Shown here: piece by piece, positions 52,989 through 64,000 of the stretch
Layout: each line of letters begins with the position of its first letter
Position numbering within the stretch: the stretch's first letter is position 1
DNA from: Bufo bufo
Taxonomy: Eukaryota > Chordata > Amphibia > Anura > Bufonidae
DNA: 64,000 nt
Assembly (NCBI RefSeq): GCF_905171765.1
Contig: NC_053392.1
Location: 338,923,010-338,987,009, forward strand
Direction of reading: 5' to 3'
Translations under genes and position numbers: made by a program
The notes under the pieces: generated by a model
Databases searched by the model: none
What the model was told of the DNA's origin: nothing
What the model saw: only the letters and a program-made list of their open reading frames with translations

Positions 52989-53358
52989 TAAACTTCTAAG
53001 CCTTCTAACGTCCTAAAAATTTTTTATGACATTTCCAAAATGATGCCAACATAAAGTAGACATATGGGGAATGTTAAGTAATAAATATTTTATGAGGTAT
53101 CACTTTCTGTTTTAAAAGCAGAGACATTTTTCAGAATTTTTGGTAAATTTGCGATTTTTTTCATAAATAAAGGTGAAATATATTGACTCAAATTTATGAC
53201 TAGCATGAAGTACAATGTGTCACGAGAAAACAATCTCTGAATGGCTTGGATAAGTAAAAGCGTTCCAAAGTTATTACCACATGAAGTTAGATATGTCAGA
53301 TTTGCAAAATTAGGCCTGGTCAGGAAGGGGGCAAATGGCCCAGATGTGAAGTGGTTAA

Positions 53359-54395
53359 GTCATTGGTGGCATATCGCTAGGATACGTGCACAGTGTCATA
53401 TAGGTACAGTTTTTTTTAATGCATACAGCATACTGGGGTTGACCATCAAAACAACCCCTTTAATGTAGCAGTCTGTGAACAGTAGGGGTATCTTTCTGTG
53501 GCTGTTTAATCTAAAAACAATGTGCTTGTCGCTAAAACCAGTGATTTTCAGTTACATAAATTTGTGCAGCAAATCTGCCATATGTGAATATACCTTTGCT
53601 GTGACTGGATAGTCAGCACTAATCAGCTCTGGCACAAGCTGCCAAGAAGAGATTTGTGGCCTGCCAAGCAGAGACTTGGCCTTGGTTCATGAGGCATACT
53701 GATGCTGGAGTTCATAAACCTGTACTGTAGCTATGTCAACATTAGACTGTGTATTGTTAATTAATTATTAGTCACTGATATGCAGAGGTTTTTCTTTCCT
53801 CCAGGAGATATATATTTTAATCTTTGAAGCATCTAAGATAGAAGAAATAATTTTCTGATAAATTTTAGACTACATCAGGCACATCTTATTAGTAGGTAAA
53901 TTATCATATACAAACCATAACGTTTTCTCCAGAGATTTAACTTCAATTCTAGCTTTCATGCAAACTCTGGAAGGAAGATCATTTCACCACTACTTATTCC
54001 ATCACTCGGCTTTTCTGCAGTTTGGGCTGTGCTAATGTGAATGCCTGACTGGCTGTGGGCTGATGTCTCGAGAGGATATGCTCCTATGTCTTCCTGTTCA
54101 GCTGCATATTGTACATTACACTGGACAGCAGAGTTCAGTATTACAGTTCTGTAGGTTCTCCATGCTCTATGGGCAATAGAGCATTACCCATTCCCAATAA
54201 TTTTTCAACTAATTCCTTATTAGAAAAATTTGCAGGCACACAGTATATGCAGAAGGTGGATATCACTTCTTGATAGAGGAATGTCTACCCTTGTCACCAT
54301 TACTGTATATCCCATCTTTCCAGTTCTGAGCATCTCTTCACATACATCCTAAGGCAAGTAGAACTTTTGTTATGAACTTTACCTTTATAAGCTTT
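53359..54395. other. Unique-looking sequence, no gene seen
   Basis: A/T-rich, with no tandem or inverted structure that I can see and no coding motif. It is the least repetitive stretch of the window. Confidence 0.4.
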
Positions 54396-54415
54396 AAATT
54401 TAGATGCCCCAAGGG

Positions 54416-54780
54416 TTTTCTGAGATTTTTTTTTTTTTACTGATGACCTATCCTCTGGACAGGTCATCAGTATCTGATCTGTGGGAGTCCAAAACCTGGG
54501 ACCTCCATGATTAGCTGTTTGAGAAGGCACCAGCGCTCCTGTGAGCACATTGGCCTTCTTGCAGATTACCAAGCACAGTGCTGTACATTGTATAGCGACT
54601 GTGCTTGATATTGCACTGAGCTGCTCCTAGGCTACATGACAGATGAACGTGTCGTCACTCAGCCTAGGAAAAGCAAAGAGAAAGCCTCAGCGCTCACAGG
54701 AGTGCCGATGCCTTCTCAAACAGCTGATTGGGGGTATAGGCCATCAGTAAAAAAAAAAAATCTCGGAAAACCCCTTTAAG
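54416..54780. mobile_element. Palindromic MITE ending in CCCCTTTAA
   Basis: The right end reads AAATCTCGGAAAACCCCTTT. GACCTATCC/GATAGG-type blocks, AGCTGTTTGAGAAGGCACC and GCGCTCCTGTGAGC recur inverted at about 54690-54730 (GCGCTCACAGGAGTGCC, GCCTTCTCAAACAGCTGATT). No coding sequence. Confidence 0.75.
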
Positions 54781-55530
54781 ACCAGTACATTTCTAATAAT
54801 CAGTTCTTAGAAAATGCAGAGATTAAATTTTATGAGGCATCTAATAGAGAAACTGCTGCTGTTATACTTCAGTAGTTAACTTTTACAACTTGTGTTAACA
54901 GAGTTAAGCATTTTACTGTTTATTGACTCATGCATGTTAACAAGTCGTTTGTCCTTCAATCAAATTTTACAGTTTTAGAGTTGATAACCAAATTTACTTT
55001 TAGCTACAGAATACCATTGTCAAGGGCAGCAGGAGGGTGCAGTTTTGCAACAGTTTCTTCATGATTGGTCAGCCACCAAAGTACATAACACATTCTGCAT
55101 TCAGTTTAATATTATTTTGTACATCCAACTACATATTTCGGAGCATTTATTTCACCAGACAGTAGTGAGCTTTAGTTACTATATGTACCGTACTTTGACA
55201 GGACAGATTATATTGCCTTTTGTAGCAGATAAAAAACAGCCGCAGCTTGGAAAAGACAGTAAGCTCAATTTTGTAGTGGTATTTGCATAAAATGTGCAAT
55301 CCGTAAAAAATATTCAATCTCCACCCCACTGGACATTTGAATGTTTTCATCCACAATGAGTTTCATTAGTTTCTATTACAACACGTAAAACCAAATGTCT
55401 ACAGAGGGATTTACATTTTTATTCAAATTTAATGCATAACTTGTCAGTCACTTCAGACAACTTTGGCAGAAGTTACAGTCCATTCAGCTATTATCAGTGA
55501 TAGAGTGAATTTACACGTCCTCCGAGATGT
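54781..55530. other. No gene or clear element seen
   Basis: A/T-rich sequence. The ORFs present lack recognisable domains. Confidence 0.4.
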
Positions 55531-55990
55531 AAGCTCCATGACCTCCTTGCAGCTGTTAGTTACCAAATGTACGGCGTTGTGCTTGGTATTGCAGCTCAGC
55601 TCGATTCACATGAATGCAACCTCACATGGCCTAGGAAGAGTTTGTGGAGTGCGTCAGCCTCTTCATACAGCTGATTGGTGGGGGTCCCACGAGTTGGATT
55701 CCAGCTGATCTGATATTGATGATGTATCAATATCTCTGTGTAAACACCACAGCCTCCTTGCAGCTGTTAGCAAATGTACAGCGATGTGCTTGGTATTGCA
55801 TTTCAGCCCCATTCACTTGAACGCAGCGTCACATGGCCTAGGAGGAGGCCTAAGAGCTTGTGGAGTGCCTCGGCCTCTTCATACAGCTGATTGGCGGGGT
55901 CCCACGAGTCGGACTTCCACTGATCTGATAATGATGATGTATCCTAAGGATCGGCCATCAATATGTAAATCCCGAAAAATCCCTTTAATG
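55531..55990. repeat. Two diverged tandem copies of a MITE fragment
   Basis: CTCCTTGCAGCTGTTAG, GTGCTTGGTATTGCA, TCACATGGCCTAGGA and CTTCATACAGCTGATTGG occur at 55550-55680 and again at 55750-55890. The sequence is related to the 54416-54780 element. The second copy ends ATCCCGAAAAATCCCTTTAA. Confidence 0.75.
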
Positions 55991-56165
55991 CCCCTTAGTA
56001 TAGTAATATTCACCCCACTGCCTCTTAATACAGTAATGTTCCCGTTAGCCTCTCTTTAATACAGTAATGACCCCCATAGTGCAGTAAAGTCTCCCTTACT
56101 ACATTAATGCCCCCTTAGTGCATTAATGTCCTCCTTGTACATTAATGCCTCTGGCAGGGTCTATA
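55985..56165 (+). repeat. Degenerate 25-28-bp tandem repeat
   Basis: Units of the form AATGCCCCCTTAGT-CA-TA recur with changes from 55987 to 56150. Confidence 0.6.
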
Positions 56166-56364
56166 AGGCAAGTTTACGTGGCAGATTTGTAGGTCATCCC
56201 TAGCCCCACAGACTGCCAAAGCAACCATGGGTACCCAGCATGTAGCGGGTTAAACTGCTTGGATCAGAGTTATCTCTGATAACGGCAGTTGCAACATGAG
56301 CAGAGCTGTGTATTATAGCTCTGCACCTGCAGCTGATCTTGCCGGAGCACTCACAGCATTGACA

Positions 56365-57040
56365 AGATCACCATGGCTGGATGATAGCTTTGACTGGGTG
56401 GTTAATGTACAGGGTTACAGTCTGTTTAGAAAGGATCGACAAAATCGGAGAGGGGGAGGGGTCTGCCTTTATGGTCCTGACTAAAGCCCACACTCCGGGA
56501 ATATATAAGTGAGGGACATAAACATGTGGAGTCACTGTGAGTAGAAATACATGTAGGCAAAAACAGTAATAAAATACTAATAGGAGTCTATTATAAACCA
56601 CCTAATATACCAGAGTCCACAGAAGATCTGCTACTAAACGAGATAGACGAGGCGGCAGAACATAATGAGGTCGTTATTATGGGGGACTTCAACTACTAAG
56701 ACATAGACTGGGAAACTGAAACCTGCATATCTCATAAAGGAAACAGGTTCTTGGCAATAACTAAAGACAATTACCTTTCCCAACTGGTTCAGGACCCGAC
56801 TAGAGGGACTTCCACACTGGACTTAGTATTAACTAATAGACCTGACAGAACAACAGATGTGCAGTTTGGGGGACACCTGGGAAATAGTGACCATAAAGTA
56901 ATAACCTTCCAATTGTCATTCAAAAAAGGAACAAAAATACCAAACTTCAAAAAAGCTAAATTTAGCCAACTGAGAGAGGCCATAGGCCTAACTAACTGGG
57001 ACAAAGTCCTCAAAAATAAAAATACAGACACAAAATAGGA
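56365..57040 (+). pseudogene. LINE endonuclease
   Basis: SPWLDDSFDWVVNVQGYSLF, RKDRQNRRGGGVCLY, IGVYYKPPN, EVVIMGDFNY and LTNRPDRTTDV, then GNSDHKVITF. GDFN and SDH are catalytic motifs of the apurinic-type endonuclease. The GDFNY box is followed at once by a stop, and several frame changes occur between 56480 and 56750. The expected ITE..L start before WLDDS is degraded. Confidence 0.88.
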
Positions 57041-57439
57041 TATTTTTAAAAGCATCCTAAAATCTAATTGTGAGAGGTACATACCTTATGGGAATAAAAG
57101 GTTAAGGAGAAGAAAAAACAAATGTGGATAAATAGAAATGTAAAGAAAGCAATGAATGACAAAAAGAAAACATTTAAATCACTAAAGCAGGAGGGTAGTG
57201 AGGAAGCATTGAAAAACTATACGATAATAAAATATGTAAAAGACAAATAAAAGCAGCCAAACTAGAGACCGAGAGATTAATTGTTAAAGAGAGTAAAACT
57301 AACCCTAAAATGTTTTTCAATTATATAAATGGTAAAAAGTATAAATCTGAAGGTGTCGGCCATCTACAGAGTTATGAGGGGGGAGTTACAGAGAGCGGTG
57401 AGGAGAAAGCAAAGCTATGGTAAAAAATATTTTTTTCTC

Positions 57440-58423
57440 CATTGTAATAACTGAAGAAAATAAACTGCCAGTTGAAATGCAGAATATAAAAGTAAATTCC
57501 CTATTAAAAGTGCCCTGTCTGACCCAGGAAGAAGTACAGCGGCATCTTAAAAATATTAAAATAGACAAATCATCGGGACCAGATAGCATACACCACCGTA
57601 TCCTAAGATAATTAAGTAATGTCATAGCCAGAACCTTATTTCTGATATTTAAGGACTCTATACTAACAGGAAGTGTTCCACAGGATTGGCGCATAGCAAA
57701 TGTGGTGCCAATATTAAAAAAGGGTCCAAAAAATTAGCCCGGAAACTATAGGCCAGTAAGTTTAACATCTGTCGTGGTTAAACTGTTTGAAGGTTTTCTA
57801 AGAGATGTTATCTTGGAGTACCTCAATGAAAATAAGCAAATTTAATCAGTCAAACTAATTTAATCAGTTTCTATGAGGAGATAAGTTCTAGACTTGACCG
57901 TCGCGAATCAATGGATGTCGTATATCTGGACTTCTCCAAAGCATTTGACACTGTACCGCATGAAAGGCTAGTATATAAAATGAGAATGCTTGGACTGGGA
58001 GAAAATGTCTGTATGTGGGTGAGTAACTGGCTCAGTAATAGAAAACAGAGGGTGGTTATTAATGGTACACACTCAGATTGGGTCACTGTCACTAGTGGGG
58101 TACCTCAGGGGTCAGTATTGGGTCCTATTCTCTTCAATATATTTATTAATGATGTTGTAGAAGGCTTGCACAGTAAAATATCAATTTTAGCAGATGACAC
58201 TAAACTGTGTAAAGTAATTGACACAGAAGAGGACAGTATACTGCTACAAATGGATCTGGATAGATTGGGGGCTTGGGCAGAGAAGTGGCAGGTGTTTAAC
58301 ACTGACAAATGTAAGGTTATGCACATGGGAAGGAATAATGCAAGTCACCAGTACATACTAAATGGTAAAACACTGGGTAACGCTGACATGGAAAAAGACC
58401 TAGGAATTTTTGTGAACAGATGA
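57440..58423 (+). pseudogene. LINE reverse transcriptase
   Basis: EEVQRHLKNIKIDKSSGPDS and IHHRILR-stop, then frame changes, then VVYLDFSKAFDTVPH (motif A), SGVPQGSVLGPILFN (motif B), ILADDTKLC (motif C, Asp pair intact) and WAEKWQVFNTDKCKVMHMG. The fingers region is broken by stops near 57610 and 57735-57850. A deletion after KDLGIFVNR shifts the frame. Confidence 0.9.
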
Positions 58424-58911
58424 GAACATTAGTCCTGCCACTTTACAAATCACTAGTCAGACCTCACATGGAGTACTGTGTACAGTTCTGGGCTCCTGTG
58501 AACAAGGCAGACATAGCAGAGCTGGAGAGGGTTCAGAGGAGGGCAACTAAAGTAATAACTGGAATGGGTAGACTACAGTACCCAGAAAGATTATCAAAAT
58601 TAGGGTTATTCACTTTAGAAAAAAGACGACTGAGGGGAGATCTAATAACTATGTATAAATGTATCAGGAGTCAGTACAGAGATCTCTTCCATCATCTATT
58701 TAGCCCCGGGACTGTGACGAGGGGACATCCTCTGCATCTGGAGGAAAGAAGGTTTGTACACAAACATAGAAGAGGATTCTTTACGGTAAGAGCAGTGAGA
58801 CTATGGAACTCTCTGACTGAGGAGGTGGTGATGGTGAGTTCACTAAAAGAGTTCAAGAGGGGCCTGGATGTATTTCTGGAGCGTAATAATATTATAAGCT
58901 ATAGCTACTAG
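58420..58911 (+). pseudogene. LINE ORF2 C-terminal region
   Basis: Open for 163 residues: LVLPLYKSLVRPHMEYCVQF, RVQRRATKVITGM, LFTLEKRRLRGDLITMYKC and FFTVRAVRLWNSLTEEVV. This is the normal C-terminus of the group, with a stop at the usual place. The ATG at its start is internal. Confidence 0.88.
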
Positions 58912-59105
58912 AGAGAGGTCGTTCATCTAGGGAGCGATTCTGAATGCCTGATTGGAGTCCAGAAGGGATTTTTTTCCTCTAAAGTGGCTTCTACCTCACA
59001 GTTTGTTTGTTTCTTTGCCTTCCGCTGGATCAACTGGCAGGATAACAGGCTATACTAGATGGACAGATGTCTTTTTTTCAGCCTTATAAACTATGTTCCT
59101 ATGTT

Positions 59106-59805
59106 GCCATGACAAAAATGTATATCAGGTTGCAGGAATTAGCGGCCGACCATGGCAAACATTTTTATCATAGGTTGGGAAGGTAATCAAGATGAGAATT
59201 ATATAAATAAAATATACTTGGAATTCTTCTACTGGCAGAATAAGGCAAATGTACATTAGAAAATAAGAAGCATCAGAAACCAATCCCATCATCCATTATA
59301 TCTAACATTCTTTCTGGCATTGTTCTGAGAATAAAATATCATGAATGATTATTACTTACAAAAGCAACTTGGTGCATATTAGATTTAGCAATTCAATGTT
59401 CAATGACTATAAAACCTCAAGACAATGATTCCATTCTTCAGTTAATTCATAAGCCCATAGAAATTCGAGAAATCTGCAAAGTCGTTCAGGAATGACTGAA
59501 TCAGAACTTTAGAGCTGTTTCACAGAGGAAAACAGAATTCTTCAGAAGGCCATATTGCACTTGCAGTAGATGACAAAACAAACTAAATTTCCTGCAAAAC
59601 AGTAATAAAAAAGAATGCTACAGTTACACATGCAGGCACAGATTTACTAATGTGTTGCAGCCAAAAATGTGTCAAAAAAAATTGCAAAATTTGGTGCATC
59701 TTGGGTTTCTACAATTGTTTTCAAATCTTGCCAATCTTTGACAAAGGGAGGGGCTTAAGATGCACCATTTTGCACCACAATTCTGATGTAAAAGTTGAAA
59801 GTAAG
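59106..59805. other. No gene or clear element seen
   Basis: A/T-rich sequence without coding motifs, tandem repeats or paired termini that I can recognise. Confidence 0.4.
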
Positions 59806-59807
59806 CG

Positions 59808-60062
59808 CTCATGCACAGGAATGTAGCCTGTTTTATGATCTGCAAAACACAGATACCGGTCATATGCTTCTCGCATTTTTCCATGTGCTTTATTGCCCTC
59901 CATAAAACAGTCATATCCTTGTCCATAAAACAGACAAGAATAGGACATGTTCTGTTTTTTTGTGGGTGCAACGGAACGGACATACGGATGCGGACGGTAC
60001 GTGGTTTGCTGTCCGCATCTTTTTACGGCCCCATTGAAGTGAATGGGTCCGCATCAGACACC
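59808..60062. mobile_element. MITE fragment of the TAA type
   Basis: Starts GCGCTCATGCACAGGAATGT after TAA, as at 17972. It contains the GAACGGACATACGGATGCGG and CCATTGAAGTGAATGGGTCC motifs common in this group. The right end is not found. Confidence 0.6.
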
Positions 60063-60194
60063 TAGATGCTCAGCGGCATCATTTTTCTCAGCAATGCGGT
60101 CATATATGAACAAAATAATCAACACAGACGCCTTCAGCTGCCAAGCACACATGCAACAGGTCAGCCAGTTTCATAGGTACAAATCTGCTGAGAC

Positions 60195-60485
60195 TCTGGA
60201 CCAGTGATGGTCAGTTCGCAGTGTTCGCCAGCAAACACATGCCGGCTGCCATCTTTAGTAAGGTAGACTCACCCGTCCGGCGATGCACAGGTAAGCCCTT
60301 ACCTGTTCCGGGAGGCGGTCTGAAATCAAATGCAGTCACCGGGAGCAGGCAGTTCCGAGAACAGCCCAATGAAGGCCCCGGCGGCTGTTCTTGGAACTCC
60401 CTGCTCCCAGTGACTGCATTTGATTTCAGACTGGCTCCCGACACAGGTAAGAGCTTACCTGTGCATCGCCGGACGGGTGAGTCTA
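60195..60485. repeat. Palindromic MITE
   Basis: The arms share CACCCGTCCGGCGATGCACA, TCTGAAATCAAATGCAGTCA and GGGAGCAGG on the left and their complements on the right, with the centre near 60370. Flanking limits were not resolved. Confidence 0.8.
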
Positions 60486-61025
60486 GATTTGACTCTTTTC
60501 AAGCCCTGTGCTGCAATTATTATGATGCTGGTTCTCAGCAACCACTTACTCTTAGCTCATGAGTGACACACCGCTAAAATCAGCATTTCTGTCACTAATT
60601 GTATTTTGTTTTTGTTGCAAAACTTATCTTTTGAAAGACATTGCTTTCAAGGAATCTAATACTGTGCTGAGTACTAAGTAGGTAAAATGTTGGATAAAAA
60701 TGTGTATGCTTATAAACCTCATTCAGAGTGTAAGAACTATAAATTATTTTGTACTTATGTATGTGCGTGTTTCAACATGCCAGTATTACATTAGCCTTTA
60801 AGTAGCATTCATTAGTTACAATCACATATTTGCAGAGAAAGTAAAAGTACCTTCTTAAAGGGAACCTGTCATCAACTTTATGCGGACCTCACCGAGAGCA
60901 ACATAAATTAGTGACAGAAATGCTGATTTCAGCGGTGTGTCACTCATGAGCTAAAAGTAAGTGGTTGCTGAGAACCAGCATCATAATCATTGCAGCACAG
61001 GGCTTGAAAAGAGTCAAATCTACCT
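60486..61025. repeat. Inverted pair of a short block with a TTAA-type terminus
   Basis: GACTCTTTTCAAGCCCTGTG through TTTCTGTCACTAATT (60488-60600) recurs inverted at about 60905-61020. The outer part at 60857 reads TTAAAGGGAACCTGTCATCA, like the terminus of the piggyBac-type MITE at 12912. The 60606-60840 interval shows nothing else. Confidence 0.75.
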
Positions 61026-61029
61026 TAGA

Positions 61030-61500
61030 AGAGTCATGCATATTCAGCATCATAGTCTATTTCTGTGAAAAAACAAGGCATAAAGTGAAAATAGATTATT
61101 TATAGTGACAGTTATTGTAATTCTTTAGATATCATCAGAAATAGCTAAATCCAAAGTGTAAACCAATAACCATATAAAATAAAGAAAAGAAGTGAAAAAT
61201 AAAGAAAATTGTGTAAGTGTTATAGAGACGAATGAGGGGAAGGAATGAAAGGCAGGGGGAGGAGGTAAGGAGTCTTTTGTACTAACTCCTTTCACTAATG
61301 CCTAGATGACAGACTCGCCCCAGTCCCACCTATATATGATAATGCCACAATGTCAGTCTCTTGACATCACTTGGAAAGCTCTCCTAAAAGACTGGAGAAC
61401 TCTGTGGAGTAAAGGAACAGAGAGAGAGAGAGAGAGTTCCATCTAGTAGAGAACCTGTCCCCTGATCATGAGAGTGTGCAATCAGTTCTTCCATTCTAAA
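61030..61500. other. Possible L1 3' region with a short (GA)n run, no gene
   Basis: (GA)n at about 61420-61435. Otherwise plain sequence, possibly the 3' untranslated region of the L1-type element to the right. Confidence 0.35.
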
Positions 61501-61509
61501 TAGATGTCG

Positions 61510-61925
61510 TAGCTCAGCAGCCCATTCACAAAGAGGGCGCAACCCTCGATTTCCAGTGCCTCGGTATCACTAATTGTGCCACTGTGAAAAAGAACCTCAG
61601 AGCACTCTTCTTCAGTGGGGCAAAGTCCCTGGTACTAGCGGGAGAAGAGTCACTGCGGGTAAGTTGGGAACTTTCTTCCCTGAAAATTTGCCGTAAACCT
61701 GGAGCACTTGGTCCCAAAATTTGCTTATGGTAGGGCAAGACCACCATATACTGTATTTAACACGGTTCCCTCCTCTTGTCCACATTTCCAACATAAGCTG
61801 GATACATTAGGGAACATTCGGTGAAGGGTCGTCGGGCAGTAATACCACCTGGAGAGAATCTTAAAATTATTTTCTTTTGCGTGGCCTGCAACAGACAATC
61901 CATGAGAGAGCGTACACATCTTTAG
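61510..61925 (-). pseudogene. L1-type ORF2 C-terminus with zinc knuckle
   Basis: ILSRWYYCPTTLHRMFPNVS, then SLCWKCGQEEGT. In another frame it continues WWSCPTISKFW. CWKCG..EGT....W.C is the terminal CCHC knuckle of L1-type ORF2 proteins. Frameshifts are present between the segments. Confidence 0.85.
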
Positions 61926-62201
61926 AATGTCCTCCGCTGAAAAAGTGAGTTGTAGGTCTACTTTCCATTTTCAAAAATAGGGAGCTACATCTGGATTGCT
62001 CTGGTCCAACAGAATTTTATACATCTGTGATAACAGTCTGAATTTAATGTTGGGTTTTAGAAAAAGGGTGTCAAAGTCCGTCGAGTTACATATGACAGAG
62101 CTTTTGGCTGAGTAAGCTATTTAGGTACAATCTCAACTGAGCATACGTGAGCCACAGAGAGCCTTTAAGCCTGTCATCCAGATTAAGGGATTTGAAAGAC
62201 A

Positions 62202-63060
62202 CTACTTTTGCATTGCATTATGGACCCTGGGATACGAAGATCTGCTCCATATTAGGAACCTATCTACCCTTAGTCCAGGGGTGAAAGCAGGATTGCCCAT
62301 GAGAGGCGTCAAAGGACCTGGTCTCTGTGATATATGAAACTTCAAGACCCAGCTGTCCCATTGAGTAAGAGAATGACGAGCTAAGAAGGGCCATTCCTCT
62401 AATGGTGGTCTATCATCCTGAGTCACCCATGGAGCAATCAAGAAGTCCATCGGGGAGAGTTCTTGTTCCAGCTGGACCCAAAGTTTCAGAGATGACCTGT
62501 TAGACCAATTTAACATCCGCATAAGTATCGCTGAAGCATGGTACAGCTTTAGGTCTGGCAGTCCCGCTCCCCCTCTACTTCTGGGTTTGGTCAATACCTT
62601 AATGTTAATCCTATGTTTGCTCGTACCCCACACAAAGCGCGTTATGGCTCTGTGAAGAGTCAAAAAGATTCTACCTGGTACACAGACCGATATTGTTTGA
62701 AAGAGATACAAAAATCTCGGTAAGATATCCATTTTGACTATACTCATCCTGCCAAACCATGATAGAGATTTCAATGAATATCTCTGCAGCTCTTCTAGGG
62801 TCTTCCTCTGCAATGGTAAATAATCGAGGAAATATAGTAGGTGCAAAAGAGTCAGGATCTGTAACCCTAGGTAGTTAAGGCTCTAAGTCTGCCAACGAAA
62901 AGAAAAATTGCTCTGTACAAGGAGCACATCAGTTGCAGGGAGCGATATGTTCAGCTTTTCATTTTTGGTGAGATTAATCTTGAAGTTGCTGAAATAGCCA
63001 AACTGCTTGAATTCACTAAGAATAGATGGGAGAGAGGTCAACATGGCAATTTAATCTGAA
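62202..63060 (-). pseudogene. L1-type ORF2 RT thumb and post-RT region
   Basis: Upstream, FGYFSNFKINLTKNEKLNIS and LPATDVL resemble the RT thumb (FSGFKIN--KSE). Then SWFGRMSIVKMDILPRFLYL, FQTISVCVPGRIF, RFVWGTSKHRI and GGAGLPDLKLYHASAILMRM, typical of L1/Tx1 elements of fish and frogs. The 214-residue frame is intact from 62846 to 62202. The catalytic RT motifs lie in the truncated part. Confidence 0.87.
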
Positions 63061-63487
63061 TACTGAAAAATACCAGCCAAGTTAGAGGGGGGAAAAGGCT
63101 GTATTAATGGGTGCTCCACAATGGAAGTGCTCATTAGTAATAGTGCGCAGGTGGCAACCCTACACACGTCTCATACAGAGTCGCATGCCCACAGAGATGG
63201 CTCTGAGTACCCCCTCTGGCATGCGTACCATAGCTTTGCCACCACTGTATTAGGCCAAACCGTAACAGACAATATTATAATTTGGTGGCAGATGCACAAC
63301 AGGCCCTACTGGAATTAAAATAAAATGATAACACATTCTTAAATCTCGCAGATTAAGGGGCAGCGTTTTTATTATGGACAAAAAAGAATGTGTTGCACTA
63401 GTGGAGATACTATTAGATGACAGGACTACATACTTATCTTTAATGTGGAAACTGACTAGACAATTTGTTGGTGAACTTTGTGAAATC
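63061..63487. other. No gene or clear element seen
   Basis: Sequence between the truncated L1 and the next TTAA terminus. Nothing recognisable. Confidence 0.35.
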
Positions 63488-64000
63488 TTAACCACTTCCC
63501 GACTGCCTAGCATAAATTTACAGTGAAAGTTATGTATTTAAATATGGGGCCCGCTCATTTTAAATAGCAGACACTGGGGGCTAATGTCTGCAACTGGAGA
63601 TAAGGCCAAACGCTGACATTTACCCTTCACATGCCGTGGTCAAATATGACAGCATCTGAGAACTTCCGGTGCTGGAAAGGCTCCGCCTAGTGGCAATTGA
63701 GGGGAGCCGTTTATTCCCTAAGCTATGTTCCTATGGAGACCCTGTCTGTGGCAGGGCTGCATAGGAACATAGTAAGTGTCACCAACTTGCCTGTCCGAGC
63801 TCCAGCGCTGCAGTCTGGGGCTCGGACACTGCAGCACGGTGCAAGACGTGCTGTTATGCCATGCCCTTTGGTGACTCAGTGTTTATGCCACGCCCTCGCA
63901 ATGGCATATAGGCCACGCCCCTTAAGTCACTCACACCTGATGTCAGCACTCAGGTGATTAGCTCCCTATTTAAGGGGCGGAAGTTCAGAGGGTGGGCATT
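63488..64000 (+). mobile_element. TTAA-type element, left end; continues or is truncated past the window
   Basis: TTAA (63488-63491) is followed by CCACTTCCCGACTGCCTAGC, the terminus family seen at 36181 and 53354. No right end is seen. A CTATTTAAGGGG box at about 63966 could be a promoter of some element, but nothing confirms this. Confidence 0.5.

Larger units (their letters stand above)
44652..53354. mobile_element. Giant TTAA-flanked fold-back element (non-autonomous)
   Basis: TTAA lies at 44648-44651 and 53355-53358. The termini read inward are ACCCTTAAAGACCGGGCTC and CCACTTCACATCTGGGCC. The outer arms (about 44652-45700 and 49975-53354 without the insert) are inverted copies that share GCTTTTACTTATCCA, CATATGTCTACTTTATGTT, GGCTTAGAAGTTTA and ACCTTAA-type blocks. 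Inner blocks repeat CAAAATGTCATATG-like and TGAGGGGTTAGGTCATG units in both orientations. No transposase was seen in 8.7 kb. A 2.6-kb tandem insertion sits in the right arm. Confidence 0.75.
56285..59105 (+). mobile_element. CR1/L2-type LINE, 5' truncated and decayed
   Basis: Endonuclease (about 56365-57040), a connecting region with many stops, RT (about 57500-58423) and C-terminal segment (58420-58911), then a 3' end with CTGGATCAACTGGCAGGATA, CTAGATGGACAGATG and TATGTTCCTATGTT. More damaged than the LINE at 36-39 kb and from a different lineage. Confidence 0.9.
61510..63060 (-). mobile_element. L1-type LINE, 5' truncated
   Basis: Only the 3' part of ORF2 remains on minus: the end of the RT and thumb (63060-62850), a long post-RT region (62846-62202) and a C-terminal CCHC zinc knuckle (about 61810-61725). 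The protein features match the L1/Tx1 group and differ from the two CR1/L2-type LINEs here. Confidence 0.85.

Overview
The window looks like non-genic chromosomal DNA from a vertebrate with a large, transposon-rich genome, most likely a frog or toad (inference). The evidence is the mix of element families: a Penelope-like element with a GIY-YIG endonuclease, Ty3/gypsy pol with a copia-like domain order, CR1/L2-type and L1-type LINEs, a near full-length hAT, Tc1 elements, and TTAA- and TWA-flanked MITEs. I found no intact host gene. The only recognisable host-derived coding sequence is a short, broken fragment of peroxin-7 (PEX7), caught in a fold-back at 14.9-15.4 kb.

Layout. 1-8.2 kb: a head-to-head pair of Penelope-like elements (copy A on minus, copy B on plus and 5' truncated). 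A DD37E Tc1-like transposon sits inside copy A. Both arms carry a hammerhead-ribozyme-like motif downstream of the endonuclease. 8.2-15.8 kb: a decayed Ty3/gypsy element on minus in the order gag-protease-integrase-RT-RNase H. It is broken up by a 30-bp minisatellite, a 1.9-kb hAT-type element (itself containing a 26-bp minisatellite, a palindrome and a TTAA MITE), a gag-derived 55-bp minisatellite and the PEX7 fold-back. 15.8-26.5 kb: MITEs, three Tc1-type elements, inverted repeats and a solo LTR related to the gypsy element. 26.5-34.8 kb: low-complexity and degenerate tandem sequence interrupted by a 4.9-kb hAT element with a BED-finger transposase. 35-39.5 kb: the end of a TTAA element, then a CR1/L2-type LINE with an esterase ORF1. 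39.5-53.4 kb: a MITE split by a hAT-type element, a 3.6-kb near-identical direct duplication, and a giant TTAA-flanked fold-back element that carries a 4 x 632-bp tandem insertion. 53.4-64 kb: MITEs, a second CR1/L2-type LINE (plus) and a 5'-truncated L1-type LINE (minus).

The genes here belong to elements, and nearly all are broken. The best-preserved are the Penelope RT and endonuclease, the hAT transposase and the first LINE RT. Several nested insertions can be ordered in time from target-site duplications and from empty sites preserved in the opposite arm of a palindrome.

The observations I rate highest are the captured PEX7 fragment, the hammerhead-like motif, the possible -1 frameshift site between the two Penelope ORFs, the 632-bp array with a verifiable empty site, and the 3.6-kb duplication. 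All calls rest on reading the sequence. No database search, fold calculation or alignment program was run.
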